Positions 16,122 through 25,251 of a DNA stretch of 64,000 nucleotides are shown in pieces. Below the pieces are notes generated by a model, which was not told the origin of the DNA, searched no databases, and saw only the letters and a program-made list of their open reading frames with translations. The stretch is from the NCBI RefSeq assembly GCF_000830005.1, contig NZ_CP010407.1:62001-126000 (forward strand). The letters are read 5' to 3'. Each line of letters starts with the position of its first letter. The stretch's first letter is position 1. A program made the translations under genes and the position numbers. This DNA is from Streptomyces vietnamensis (lineage in GTDB: Bacteria > Actinomycetota > Actinomycetes > Streptomycetales > Streptomycetaceae).

Positions 16122-17019
16122 GAGCCGTTTTCATCCTGAATAGCTGCAGGTCAGCAGCATGTGGACGGCTTGGACGATGGTGCTGATGCGGCGGGTGGAG
16201 CATCTGGCTCGTCGGAGGATTCGCCAGGTCTTGAGCTGCGCGAAGGCCCGTTCGCCGGGTGCCCTCAGTCGGGCGTGGTCGCGGTTGAACTGCTGGTAGT
16301 GCTCGGGATGTTCGCGGTGGCGGTAGTACGGGGTGCGGACGGTGGCGCCGGCGCCCTGGTAGGCGCGGTCCGCGAGGACGAGGACATGCCGGGTGAGACA
16401 GGCCTGGACGATGCCGTGAGCTCGGGCCGCGGTCAGGTCGTGGGTGCGGCCGGGTGTCGCCCGGGAGAACCACAGCGGTGTGCCGTCGGGCCGCGCGATG
16501 ACCTGCACGTTCATGCCGTGCTTGCGGTGCTTTTGCGAGTAGTACGGCTCGTCCGCCTTGATGCGGTCGATAGGAATCAGGGTGCCGTCCACGATGACGA
16601 AGTCGCCCTCACCCAGCCCGGTCAGGGCCTCGTGCAGACCCGGCGCCCAGGCGGCGAGCACTTGGATCGTCTCGTCGACATAACGCCAGGCAGTGGCTGT
16701 CGAGATCCCGAAGCCGGCCGCCAGGGCGGGCAGCGTCTCGTTCTTGCGCAGGTGCACCAGCACGAGCAGGGCCTGCTGGAAGCATCCCAGCTTCCGCCAC
16801 CGCGAACGGCGTTCACACCTTCGTGCATAGATGAGCCAGGAAACATGCTCGACCAGCTCATGCGGGACGTCGACCATGGCACGATACGGGACCAAGCGAG
16901 GCTCCTCGGACGATGCGTGGTGCGTAGAGAACACCACCGCAACGACCAGGAGCCTCGCCTCGTTGCGCACCTCTGCTGACCTGCCATTTCACCCCACAGA
17001 GACAGGATGAAAACGGCTC
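16122..17019. mobile_element. Complete IS5-family insertion sequence with ACT target duplication
   Basis: Terminal inverted repeats GAGCCGTTTTCATCCTG are perfect over 17 bp (16122-16138 and 17003-17019). The element is flanked by ACT on both sides (16119-16121 and 17020-17022). It is 898 bp long and is inserted exactly at the right junction of the preceding IS. A lone copy of the same end occurs at 27481-27497. Confidence 0.88.
16131..16877 (-). CDS. IS5-family (HARBI1-like) transposase
   Basis: A 248-residue transposase with a helix-turn-helix (LPALAAGFGISTATAWRYVD), first Asp in FVIVDGTLIPID, second in VLVLADRAYQGAG and Glu in RAPGERAFAQLKTWR. The ATG at 16877 was used; comparison with the neighbouring transposase suggests a TTG six codons upstream may be the real start. 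The gene is intact and the element has perfect ends, so it may be active. Confidence 0.88.
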   Translation of the reverse strand: MVDVPHELVEHVSWLIYARRCERRSRWRKLGCFQQALLVLVHLRKNETLPALAAGFGISTATAWRYVDETIQVLAAWAPGLHEALTGLGEGDFVIVDGTLIPIDRIKADEPYYSQKHRKHGMNVQVIARPDGTPLWFSRATPGRTHDLTAARAHGIVQACLTRHVLVLADRAYQGAGATVRTPYYRHREHPEHYQQFNRDHARLRAPGERAFAQLKTWRILRRARCSTRRISTIVQAVHMLLTCSYSG

Positions 17020-17021
17020 AC

Positions 17022-17668
17022 TCAGGTTCGGGGGCGTCGCAAGCAAATGATGCTGCAGGCGAGTTGGAGCAGGCCGAGGTAAAGGTCTGCACGTATCTCG
17101 TAGCGGATGCGCAGACGTTTGAACTGGTGGAGCCAGGCGAAGGTCCGCTCGACGACCCAGCGGGTCTTGCCCGGTCCGGAGCCGTGTGGGACACCTCGGC
17201 GGACGATCTCGGGTGTGATGCCGCGGGTCCTGAGGATGCGGCGGTACTTGTCGTAGTCGCGGTCGGCGAACAACCAGCCTGGCCGGTGCCTGGGGCGCCC
17301 CCGGACTCCACGGACGCGAGGGATCGCGTCCGGCAGGGGCGTCAGCTGGGTGACATCGTGCCTGTTTCCGCCGGTCATCGTGATGGCGAGGGGTGTGCCG
17401 TGCCGGTCGACGATCAGGTGGTGCCTGCTGCCCGGCCGCGCGCGGTCGACCGGCGAAGGTCCGGTGTGAGCCTCCCTCTCAGGGCCCGTACATGCGAGCC
17501 GTCGATCGCGGCATCGTCTATGTCCAGCAGGCCAGCCTTGCGTAGCTCGGCAAGGAGAACCTCATACAGGCACGGCCACATACCGGCCTCGGGCCGGTCC
17601 CCCCGGCGCCGCCAGGCCGTCCTGCCCTCTTCCAGCCGTGACGGGCGTGCTAGAACGGTGTCGATCAT
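17022..17668 (-). pseudogene. IS5-family transposase, frameshifted
   Basis: The minus strand reads WPCLYEVLLAELRKAGLLDI, then DDAAIDGSHVRALRG with the first Asp. After a frame break near 17390-17460 it continues TGGNRHDVTQLTPLPDAIPR, GWLFADRDYDKYRRIL with the second Asp, and RWVVERTFAWLHQFKRLRIR with the Glu. All catalytic residues can be read, but not in one frame. It lies directly beside the ACT duplication of the neighbouring IS. Confidence 0.75.
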
Positions 17669-17692
17669 GAGTTCGTGCGGGAGGGAAAGCAG

Positions 17693-17890
17693 ATGAAGGC
17701 GAAGTATGGGATCGTCACGGCCGCGATGCTGGTGGCGGTCGGCGCGGCCTGGGCCGGCGCCGGTGGCACGGCGACCACGCAGAACGAGAGCGCGACGCCG
17801 TCCGTCATGCTGACGGGGGAGCCGCTGGCGCCGCCCGCCGCGCCCGCGCCGACCGCGCCGATCGCCACCCACAGCTTGCACAGCTCCTAG
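17693..17890 (+). CDS. Small secreted peptide
   Basis: A 65-residue protein with an excellent ribosome site (GGAGGGAAAGCAG) and a signal peptide (MKAKYGIVTAAMLVAVGAAW, cut after AGA). The mature region is short and Pro/Ala-rich (APPAAPAPTAPIA). The TAG stop lies within the CTAG target duplication of the IS701 element, so the original C-terminus may have been longer. Its function is unknown. Confidence 0.45.
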   Translation: MKAKYGIVTAAMLVAVGAAWAGAGGTATTQNESATPSVMLTGEPLAPPAAPAPTAPIATHSLHSS

Positions 17891-19040
17891 TAGTGCTCCG
17901 TCAGGTTCTGAGTCCGGTCGTGTTGCGGGGCAGGCGGCGGCCGCAGGTGGTGCAGGTGCCGGTCCAGTACTGCAGCAGGTCCTGGAGGGCCTCGAGGACC
18001 TGGTAGAGGGTCAGGCCGGCATGGGTGCTTTGGGGTCGAGCCGCCGCAGGGTGAGGAAGGCCTGGGCGGCGGTGACGAGGGTGACGTGGCGGTGCCGGCC
18101 GCGCCAGGTCCGGCCCTCGAAGTGGTCCAGGCCCAGGCCGTGTTTGAGCTCGCGGTAGTCGTGCTCGATCCGCCACCGCATCTTCGCCCGCCGCACCACG
18201 TCCTCGACGGGTGTGACCGGCGGCAGGTCGGAGATCCAGTACCCGGCCGGGACGGTCTCCTCGGCGGGCCACTCGACCAGCACGGTCCGCACCGGCAGCA
18301 CTCCGTCCCACTGGTAGTGCCCTCCGCCGGCGTCCTGGGCGGCCCGCGGGGCCTGCTTGCCCGCCGGTCGCACCCGCAGCATCGCAAACCGTGAGGTCAT
18401 CAGCCCCTTGCTGCCTTCACGCCAGGTGACCTCACGGAAAGCGGAGACAGACGCGTCGGCAGCCAGCCTGGGCAAGGCTTGTGGCGGGGTGCGACAACGC
18501 GGCAGCGTCGGTGGTCCGAGCCCGCCGTCCACTCCCGGGGCAGGTAAAGCTGCCGGTTCAACGGGCATGAGGCGGTGTCGGTCGCCGCTTGGATGCTGAC
18601 GGCGACCTGGCAGTTCGCCCGCTTGCCCAGCGCTCCGCAGTACTGCCGGGCCACTCCCACCGACGCGGTGCCGCACTTGGGGAACGACACATCCTCGATC
18701 ACCCACACCTCGGGTTCAACCGCCCTGCTCAACCGCTCGGCGATCCGCCGCCGCGCTGGCAGCGGATCCCCACGGCTACTGGTTCACGAACTGCTGCAGG
18801 GCCTGCATGTTCCCGTCCGGCAGCCGCTCGGCCATCGGCTGGATCGACTTGCGCCGCCTGTCCAGCACCAGGCCCCGCAGGCAACACCCGCTCCACCGGC
18901 GCTGATCCCGCCGCGGAAGTGAGGCGAACACATCGGCAACGAACTCCGACAACTCATCCCTGAGCCGTTCCACCTCTCCAAGCCTCATGGCCGGAAGATG
19001 CCCACCACCAGGAAAGATCACCCGACGTGACGAAGCACTA
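17891..19040. mobile_element. IS701-family element, degenerate, with CTAG target duplication
   Basis: CTAG occurs at 17887-17890 and 19041-19044, directly flanking matching ends TAGTGCTCCGTCA and, inverted, TAGTGCTTCGTCA (one mismatch). IS701 elements make 4-bp duplications at CTAG-like targets. At ~1150 bp it is shorter than usual (~1.4 kb), consistent with internal deletion. Confidence 0.75.
17901..18988 (-). pseudogene. IS701-family transposase, multiply frameshifted
   Basis: The N-terminus starts at 18988 (MRLGEVERLRDELSEFVADV, RDQRRWSGCCLRGLVLDRRR). In other frames follow VIEDVSFPKCGTASVGVARQ with the first Asp, the CALGKRANCQVAV-like and PLNRQLYLPREW regions, and then a long frame with YWISDLPPVTPVEDVVRRAK and RWRIEHDYRELKHGLGLDHF, which holds the catalytic Glu. 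The second-Asp region is deleted or shifted. At least three frame changes make it non-functional. Confidence 0.8.
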
Positions 19041-19211
19041 CTAGCGCCGGTGAAGGGCCAACCCCGACTCGCTCATCGCGATCGCCACGCAGTAGCCATC
19101 AAATTCGCCCCGCCGCGGCCGCCAACGACCACTGGTGCTGACCACGTCGGGGCCAGCACCAGTCCCAGACCGGGCGCCCCCAGTTGCACCCCCCTCATTG
19201 GAGGGGCGGCC

Positions 19212-19823
19212 TCATGCCTTGGACGGCGCACCACTGCCATGGCGCTGCCGCTGGCGGTGTTTGCGCATGGACACCTGCGAGCCGCAGCCGGTGCTGCAGT
19301 ACAGCCCCGCTCCGTTTCGGGTGCGGTCGAAGAAACCGAAATGGCATGGGGGGTTCCGGCAGGCCTTGATGCGTCCCCAGTCGCTGCCCTGGGCAAGCGT
19401 CGTCACCGCGGCCAGTACGGTTCCGAATGCGCCGGGCACACCGGTCTGCGGCGAGGCAAGCTCTGCGCCGTCGGCCGTCACCACGGCCGCCAGGGGGTAG
19501 AGCGACCCCACACGTCGCAGGTGCCGCTCGGCGTGCAGCAGCGGCTCGCCCAGGCCTTCCTCGTCGCCCGAGTGCGCGAGCAGCACCGTCACCAGGGCGT
19601 CACGCAACTCGCGCGCGACCGCGGCGTCGGCGTCGGTCACCACGGATTCGCCGTCGAACTCGTCGCGCTCCGCCAGCCACGCCGCGAACGAGCGCCCGTC
19701 TTCGAACAGTTCTCGGCGACCCGATCCGTCCGCGCGGGTGTTCACGAACGCGAGAACGGTCTCCACCGTCGGTGCCACGGTGCGCGGGCTGGGCTTGGAG
19801 GATTCGGGTGCCGCATTGCTCAT
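19212..19823 (-). CDS. CGNR zinc-finger (ABATE-type) protein
   Basis: A 203-residue protein. The N-terminal two thirds form the helical ABATE-like domain (TVETVLAFVNTRADGSGRRE, LRDALVTVLLAHSGDEE). The C-terminus is a CGNR-type zinc finger: CRNPPCHFGFFDRTRN, then LYCSTGCGSQVSMRKHRQRQ, giving four cysteines and a basic DNA-binding tail. Such proteins are thought to be stress- or metabolism-linked transcription regulators that often control a divergent enzyme gene, here the dehydrogenase at 19927. Confidence 0.88.
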   Translation of the reverse strand: MSNAAPESSKPSPRTVAPTVETVLAFVNTRADGSGRRELFEDGRSFAAWLAERDEFDGESVVTDADAAVARELRDALVTVLLAHSGDEEGLGEPLLHAERHLRRVGSLYPLAAVVTADGAELASPQTGVPGAFGTVLAAVTTLAQGSDWGRIKACRNPPCHFGFFDRTRNGAGLYCSTGCGSQVSMRKHRQRQRHGSGAPSKA

Positions 19824-19890
19824 AGGTCCACCCTACATCAAGGCAATCGGGGCTAATCCTTCTAGGAGGCAACCTAGGCGTGCAACCGAG

Positions 19891-19926
19891 TTGACCTGTT
19901 GCGAGCTAACGACTTACGGTCGCAAC
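19891..19926 (+). promoter_or_regulatory. Putative leaderless promoter and operator of the SDR gene
   Basis: A perfect dyad GTTGCGA-15 bases-TCGCAAC (19898-19904 / 19920-19926) ends exactly at the dehydrogenase ATG. TTGACC at 19891 could be a -35 box, which with 17-base spacing would place the start of transcription near the ATG. No ribosome site is visible, so a leaderless message is plausible. Further GCAACC half-sites lie just upstream (19868-19887), in the shared intergenic region with the CGNR gene. Confidence 0.45.
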
Positions 19927-20775
19927 ATGACTGAAGAACTCAACCACCAGACCCACCCTCGCACCTGGCTGATCACCGGCGCGACGTCCGGCATCGGCCG
20001 CGAACTGACGCTCCAGGCGCTGGCGAACGGCGACACCGTCTCGGCCCTCGCCCGCGACACCTCCTCCCTGGACGAACTGGCGCAAGCGCACGGTGAGCGC
20101 CTGCTCCTCATCCCGGCGGACGTACGTGACGAGCAGGCCGTCCGGGACGCAGTGGACGGCACGCTCGCACGGTTCGGCCGCATCGACGTCGTGGCCAACA
20201 ACGCGGGATACGGACTGTTCGGAGCCGTCGAAGAGGCCTCCGACGCCCAGGTGCGTGCCGTGTTCGACACCAACGTCTTCGGAGTGCTCAACGTGCTCCG
20301 CGCAACCCTGCCGGTGCTCCGCGCCCAGCGGTCCGGCCACGTCCTCCAGGGCTCGTCCGTCTACGGGCAGTCCGCCCATCCCGGCGTGGGCCTGCTGGCC
20401 GCCACCAAGTACGCCGTCGAGGGGCTGTCGGACGCGCTCGCGGCCGAACTCGCACCGCTCGGCATCAAGGTCACCCTCATCCAGCCCGGGATGACCGCGA
20501 CTCCCTTCCTCGCCAACCTCGACGTCGCAGCCGGCCTCTCCGACTACGATCAGACCGTTCGAGAGGTCCAGAAGGCCATCGGAGAGCTGCCGCCGTCCGC
20601 GTTCTCCGCCGCCGCGCGGATCGCCGAAGGCATCCGAACCGCGGTCGACAGCCCCAACCCTCCGCTGCGCCTCGCCCTCGGCACCGCCAGCGCGACGGCC
20701 ATGCGCCCCGCTCTGGAGGCACGGATCGCAGACCTGGACAGCTGGCAGAACGTGACCGGCGCCGTCGACAGGTAG
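19927..20775 (+). CDS. Short-chain dehydrogenase/reductase with altered catalytic tyrosine
   Basis: A 282-residue classical SDR: cofactor motif ITGATSGIGRELTLQ, NNAGYGLFG, a catalytic Ser in QGSSVYGQ, and substrate-side PGMTATPF. The YxxxK motif should read Y-x-x-x-K before YAVEG, but the sequence is GLLAATKYAVEG. The Lys is present and the Tyr is Leu. The fold and NAD(P) site look intact, so the protein may be inactive, may use another residue, or may have a non-catalytic role. It is divergent from a CGNR regulator. Confidence 0.85.
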   Translation: MTEELNHQTHPRTWLITGATSGIGRELTLQALANGDTVSALARDTSSLDELAQAHGERLLLIPADVRDEQAVRDAVDGTLARFGRIDVVANNAGYGLFGAVEEASDAQVRAVFDTNVFGVLNVLRATLPVLRAQRSGHVLQGSSVYGQSAHPGVGLLAATKYAVEGLSDALAAELAPLGIKVTLIQPGMTATPFLANLDVAAGLSDYDQTVREVQKAIGELPPSAFSAAARIAEGIRTAVDSPNPPLRLALGTASATAMRPALEARIADLDSWQNVTGAVDR

Positions 20776-20974
20776 CAAGACCCTTCCCGCCGGGAACACG
20801 GTCATGACGGAGGCGGCCCGGCCCTCCTCACCGCCCGGCCATGACCAAGGGGTCTGGGTCGAAGCCACGGCAGATGACTTCGGCCCAGACCCCTGTACCA
20901 CCACTGCTCCGCGGCCTCCCCGGCGAGCGTCGCCCGCGGCTCGTCCACCGCCGACCTGGGATGGTCACAGCCGG

Positions 20975-21106
20975 GTGGACATCGATCCGATTGCCCATGT
21001 CGAACTCGAACCGGCCGTAGAGGTTGACATGGGTCCAGAACAGCGGGGCCAGCGCGCGCCGATCGGCGTCGCCGAGTGTCACTTCGCCGGAGTTCCTGGA
21101 GAGCAG
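20975..21106 (-). pseudogene. Tn3-family transposase C-terminal fragment
   Basis: Minus-strand codons reading VTLGDADRRALAPLFWTHVN followed by LYGRFEFDMGNRIDV match the very C-terminus of Tn3-type transposases (ALTPLFW.HV.PYG...LDM..RL). Nothing else of the transposon is recognisable nearby. Confidence 0.55.
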
Positions 21107-21336
21107 GCCTAGGGCCGGCGGTGCCGCGGGGCCATCCCCGCCGGTGCGGGGAGCAGCGGACGGCTTCGACCTCACGAGCGTCGCCGCGATTCCGCCCGTC
21201 CCGGGCGCCTTGTCCGTGGTGAAGGCCGCGGTGGGGTCGCCAATCGGTGACCGGTCCACCGTCGGGTGGGTGCCCGGAGCCGCTCGTGACGCCGACCGGG
21301 TCGACGCACGTCGGCGAACAGCCGGCCGAGTCCTGC

Positions 21337-21594
21337 GGTGAGATCCGTACGGGGTTGGCGGAGGTCGACGGCGCGCTCGCGCTCTTCGTCCAACGCGGCG
21401 ACCAGCTCAGCAAGGACATCGGTGAGCTGAAGCATGACGTCGAGGTGTTGAAGCGGAATCGCCGGCCGCTGCCCGTTCTCGGTGCCGTGGCGGGCCTCGG
21501 CTCGCTCGGGGTGACTGTACGCCCTCGCCGCCCACGGGCAGGTGCGAGTGACACCGAACCGGCACGTGCCGTCCGTCCCGGCCTTCCCGAGTGA
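21337..21594 (+). CDS. Possible coiled-coil protein fragment with C-terminal membrane segment
   Basis: A frame of ~86 codons contains a heptad-like helix (LSKDIGELKHDVEVLKRNRR) followed by a short hydrophobic segment (LPVLGAVAGLGSLGVTV). This order resembles small membrane-tethered coiled-coil proteins of mobile elements. No convincing start codon or ribosome site was found, so it is probably a remnant. Confidence 0.25.
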   Translation, partial: GEIRTGLAEVDGALALFVQRGDQLSKDIGELKHDVEVLKRNRRPLPVLGAVAGLGSLGVTVRPRRPRAGASDTEPARAVRPGLPE

Positions 21595-21843
21595 ATGGAT
21601 GCGCAAATCAGGACAAAATAACACTCTTGGCATTAGATTCCTCTTCCAGTGGGCGGTCCGGCATCGACGACCGTCACTTCCTTGGGCAGGGGGCATCGGT
21701 GGAGTCCGACGAGCAGGGCAGCGCCTGCGGGGTTCGTGCCGTCCCGGCAGGCCGGTGGCGCCGTCGACTCCCGGCCCGCAGCAGGTCCCCGGCCGGTCGG
21801 GAGTCGCTCCGGCAACCGACAGACCCCGTCGACGAGGTACGCC

Positions 21844-23304
21844 ATGACCCATGCGGAAAGCAAGACCGAGGCCTTCTCCGGCGATTCCCCGCCCGCGGCC
21901 AAGCTGACCCTTCTGACACTCACCGCCATGGTCGTGGGCTCCATGGTCGGGGCCGGTGTCTTCTCCCTGCCGCGGCGGTTCGCACAGGAGACCGGCGTCG
22001 CCGGCGCGCTGATCGCCTGGACGGTCGCCGGCCTGGGCATGCTGATGCTCGCCTTCGTCTTCCAGACCCTCGCGGTCCGGCGCCCCGACCTGGACGCCGG
22101 CGTCTACGCGTACGCCAAGGCCGGGTTCGGCGAGTACCTCGGCTTCTTCTCCGCCTTCGGCTACTGGGCCAGCGCCTGCGTCGGCAACGTGACCTACTGG
22201 GTCCTGATCATGTCGACGATCGGTGCCGTCGCCCCGGCACTCGGCGACGGTGACACCGCCCTCGCCATCATCCTGTCCTCCGCCGGACTCTGGTGCTTCT
22301 TCCTGCTCGTCCGCCGCGGAGTGAAGGAGGCGGCCGCGATCAACCGGATCGTCACCGTCGCCAAGATCGTTCCCATCATCGTCTTCATCATCCTGGCGCT
22401 CTTCTACTTCGAGCCGTCCGTCTTCGCGGACAACTTCGGCGGCGCCGACTACGCGGGCTCACTGTTCAACCAGGTCCGCGGCACGATGCTCGCCACCGTC
22501 TTCGTCTTCCTCGGCGTCGAGGGCGCGAGCGTCTACTCGCGGCACGCCAAGCGCCGGGAGGACGTGGGAAGGGCCACGATCCTGGGCTTCCTCAGCGTCT
22601 TCGCGATCTTCGCCTCGGTGACCATCGTGTCGTACGGCATCCTGCCCATGAGCGAGATCGCCGAACTCCGGCAGCCCTCCATGGCGGGCGTCCTGGAGGC
22701 CGCCGTCGGCACCTGGGGCAAGGTCTTCGTCAGCGTCGGCCTCATCGTGTCCGTCCTCGGCGCCTATCTCGCCTGGACGCTGATGGCCGCCGAAGTGCTC
22801 TTCGTCGCGGCCAAGGACAAGGACATGCCCCGCTTCCTCGGGCGGTCCAGCGGCGACGACGTCCCGGTCCCGGCCCTTCTGATGACGACGTCCCTCAGCC
22901 AGATCGTCCTGGTCGTCACGGCCTTCTCCGACGACGCGTTCAACTTCGCCCTCGACCTGACGAGTTCCCTGAGTCTCATCCCCTTCCTCCTGGCCGCCGC
23001 CTTCGCCGTGAAGATCGCGCTGCGGCCGCGGGCGGAGCAGACCGCCGGGAACGGCACGCGCGGCGAACTCGTCGTCGCCGTCCTCGCCACCCTCTACACC
23101 GCGTTCCTCCTCTACGCGGCCGGACTCAAGTTCGTCCTCGTCTCCTTCATCCTCTACGCCCCGGCCACCTTCCTGTTCGTCAAGGCCAGGAGGGAGCAGA
23201 ACCGGCGTCTGTTCTCCCCGGCCGAGGCCGTCATCTGCGCGGTCTCCGTCGTCGGGGCCGTCGTCGGTGTCGTCGCCCTCGCCGCCGGCTGGATCGAGCT
23301 CTGA
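21844..23304 (+). CDS. arcD: APC-family arginine/ornithine-type antiporter
   Basis: A 486-residue permease with about twelve membrane helices. The first carries the APC substrate-site signature ([20 protein letters not shown]), and the helix after it [18 protein letters not shown]. Length and sequence fit the basic amino acid/polyamine antiporter branch that includes ArcD, exchanging arginine for ornithine. It starts at the ATG just after GACGAGG and is 43 bases upstream of arginine deiminase, so the two are probably co-transcribed. Substrate assignment rests on that neighbour. Confidence 0.85.
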   Translation: MTHAESKTEAFSGDSPPAAKLTLLTLTAMVVGSMVGAGVFSLPRRFAQETGVAGALIAWTVAGLGMLMLAFVFQTLAVRRPDLDAGVYAYAKAGFGEYLGFFSAFGYWASACVGNVTYWVLIMSTIGAVAPALGDGDTALAIILSSAGLWCFFLLVRRGVKEAAAINRIVTVAKIVPIIVFIILALFYFEPSVFADNFGGADYAGSLFNQVRGTMLATVFVFLGVEGASVYSRHAKRREDVGRATILGFLSVFAIFASVTIVSYGILPMSEIAELRQPSMAGVLEAAVGTWGKVFVSVGLIVSVLGAYLAWTLMAAEVLFVAAKDKDMPRFLGRSSGDDVPVPALLMTTSLSQIVLVVTAFSDDAFNFALDLTSSLSLIPFLLAAAFAVKIALRPRAEQTAGNGTRGELVVAVLATLYTAFLLYAAGLKFVLVSFILYAPATFLFVKARREQNRRLFSPAEAVICAVSVVGAVVGVVALAAGWIEL

Positions 23305-23347
23305 ACCCGTCAGGACACATGTCCGGCTTCCCTCGGAAAGGTTGACC

Positions 23348-24613
23348 ATGACAAGCACCGAGACCAGCTCCGCCCCGTCCGCGCTCGGCGTCCATTCCGA
23401 AGTCGGACGGCTGCGCAAGGTCCTGGTCTGCGCCCCCGGGCTCGCGCACCGCCGTCTGACCCCGACCAACTCCGACGACCTGCTCTTCGACGACGTCATG
23501 TGGGTGGAGAACGCCCAGCGGGACCACGCCGACTTCGTCGACAAGCTCACCGAGCGCGGCGTCGACGTCGTCGAGCTGCACCGACTGCTCGCCGAGACCG
23601 TGGCGATCCCCGAGGCGAAGGCCTGGCTCCTCGACCGGAAGATCGTGCCGAACGAAGTCGGCCTGGGACTGGTCGACGACACCCGCGCGTTCCTCGACTC
23701 CCTCGCCCCGCGCGAGCTGGCCGAGTTCCTCATCGGCGGACTGTCCACAGCCGATCTGCCCGAGGAGTTCCGCTCCGGGTACGTGTCCCTGGCCCGGGAA
23801 GGTGTCGGTGCACGCGAGTACCTCATGCCGCCGCTGCCGAACACGCTCTACACCCGCGACACCACCTGCTGGCTGTACGGCGGACTCACCCTCAACCCGC
23901 TGTACTGGCCCGCCCGCCACGGCGAGACCCTCCTCATGAAGGCCGTCTACACCTTCCACCCCGACTTCAAGGGCTCGACCGTCTGGTGGGGCGACCCCGA
24001 ACAGGACTGGGGCCAGGCCACCTTCGAGGGCGGCGACATCATGCCGGTGGGCAACGGGGTCGTCCTCATGGGCATGAGCGAGCGCACCTCGCGCCAGGCC
24101 ATCACCCAGGTCGCCGCCGCCCTGTTCAGGAACGGTGCCGCCGAGCACGTGATCGTGGCGGGCATGCCGAAACTGCGCGCTGCCATGCACCTCGACACCG
24201 TTTTCACCTTCGCGGACCGTGACATCGTCACGCTCTATCCGAGGATCATGGACGCCGTCCACACCTTCTCGCTGCGGCCGAGCGACAAGGCGCCGGGCGT
24301 CGAGATCATCGACGAGGGCACCACCCCGTTCGTCGACGTCGTCGCCAAGGGCCTCGGTCTGCCGCAACTCCGGGTGATCGAGACCGGCGGAGACGTCTAC
24401 GCCTCCGAGCGCCAGCAGTGGGACAGCGGAAACAACGCCGTCGCGCTCGAACCCGGTGTCGTCTTCACGTACGACCGCAACACGCAGACCAACACCCTGC
24501 TGCGCAAGGCAGGGGTGGAGGTCATCACCATCGTCGGCGCCGAGCTCGGCCGCGGGCGCGGCGGCGGCCACTGCATGACCTGCCCGCTGATCCGCGACGC
24601 CGTCGACTTCTGA
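23348..24613 (+). CDS. arcA: Arginine deiminase
   Basis: A 421-residue enzyme converting arginine to citrulline and ammonia. The signature segments are all present: [40 protein letters not shown] with the catalytic Asp, [13 protein letters not shown] with the catalytic His, and the C-terminal [13 protein letters not shown] with the nucleophilic Cys. A GGAAAGG ribosome site precedes the ATG. Ornithine carbamoyltransferase and carbamate kinase, the usual downstream steps, are not adjacent. A long terminator hairpin follows. Confidence 0.96.
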   Translation: MTSTETSSAPSALGVHSEVGRLRKVLVCAPGLAHRRLTPTNSDDLLFDDVMWVENAQRDHADFVDKLTERGVDVVELHRLLAETVAIPEAKAWLLDRKIVPNEVGLGLVDDTRAFLDSLAPRELAEFLIGGLSTADLPEEFRSGYVSLAREGVGAREYLMPPLPNTLYTRDTTCWLYGGLTLNPLYWPARHGETLLMKAVYTFHPDFKGSTVWWGDPEQDWGQATFEGGDIMPVGNGVVLMGMSERTSRQAITQVAAALFRNGAAEHVIVAGMPKLRAAMHLDTVFTFADRDIVTLYPRIMDAVHTFSLRPSDKAPGVEIIDEGTTPFVDVVAKGLGLPQLRVIETGGDVYASERQQWDSGNNAVALEPGVVFTYDRNTQTNTLLRKAGVEVITIVGAELGRGRGGGHCMTCPLIRDAVDF

Positions 24614-24636
24614 GCCGACCACGACGCACCGCGTAC

Positions 24637-24691
24637 CGACGCCCACGGTCCGCCGACTCCCCGGAAGGGAGCCGGCGGACCGTGGGCGTCG
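24637..24691. terminator. Bidirectional terminator between arcA and the DUF1269 gene
   Basis: A perfect 19-bp stem (CGACGCCCACGGTCCGCCG with its complement at 24673-24691) and a 17-base loop lie between convergent genes. Confidence 0.85.
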
Positions 24692-24731
24692 ACCGGGTCC
24701 CGGCCGGCGGTACGTCGCACGGCCCCTGGGG

Positions 24732-25238
24732 TCAGCCCGCCGTCTCGGGGGCGGGACCGGCGAGCTGCTCGGCGAGCTCCCGCTCGCTCTCCTCCGGGAG
24801 GGAGGTCTTGAGGACGGTTCCGCCGAAGGGTTCCATGGCCGCGGCGAACCGGTCCTCGGTGATCTTGGAGGCCATGATCACGACGGCTGCCGAACCCGGG
24901 GCGAGGAGATCGCTCACCTTCTTCCGGAAGCCGTTGTCGACACCCATCTGGGTCAGCTTGCCGATGAGACCTCCGAGGGCCGCGCCCACCACTCCGATCC
25001 CCGGAGTGAGGATCAGAATGCCGAAGACCAGCCCCCAGAGGGCGCCGGCCGTGGCGGAGACGGCGATCTCCTCACGTCTCGCGGGGGTGTCGACATGGGT
25101 CTCTCCGTCGTCGTCGACCTTGACGACGGCGAGACCGCTCAGTGTGACGACGTGTTCGTCACGGAGCTTTTGAACCGTCGCGAAGGCCTTGACCGCGGCC
25201 TCGTGATCGTCGTAGCCGATGACGATGAGTTCGGACAT
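24732..25238 (-). CDS. DUF1269-family membrane-associated stress protein
   Basis: A 168-residue protein. The N-terminal ferredoxin-like part (SELIVIGYDDHEAAVKAFAT, VVTLSGLAVVKVDDDGE) is followed by a Gly/Ala-rich hydrophobic segment (GALWGLVFGILILTPGIGVV, GAALGGLIG) and a C-terminal domain (AAVVIMASKITEDRF). This is the layout of DUF1269 proteins, which are usually stress-induced and of unknown biochemistry. It is 13 bases downstream of the lipoprotein gene and probably in one unit with it and the baeRF3-like gene. Confidence 0.85.
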   Translation of the reverse strand: MSELIVIGYDDHEAAVKAFATVQKLRDEHVVTLSGLAVVKVDDDGETHVDTPARREEIAVSATAGALWGLVFGILILTPGIGVVGAALGGLIGKLTQMGVDNGFRKKVSDLLAPGSAAVVIMASKITEDRFAAAMEPFGGTVLKTSLPEESERELAEQLAGPAPETAG

Positions 25239-25251
25239 GCGCTGATCCTCC

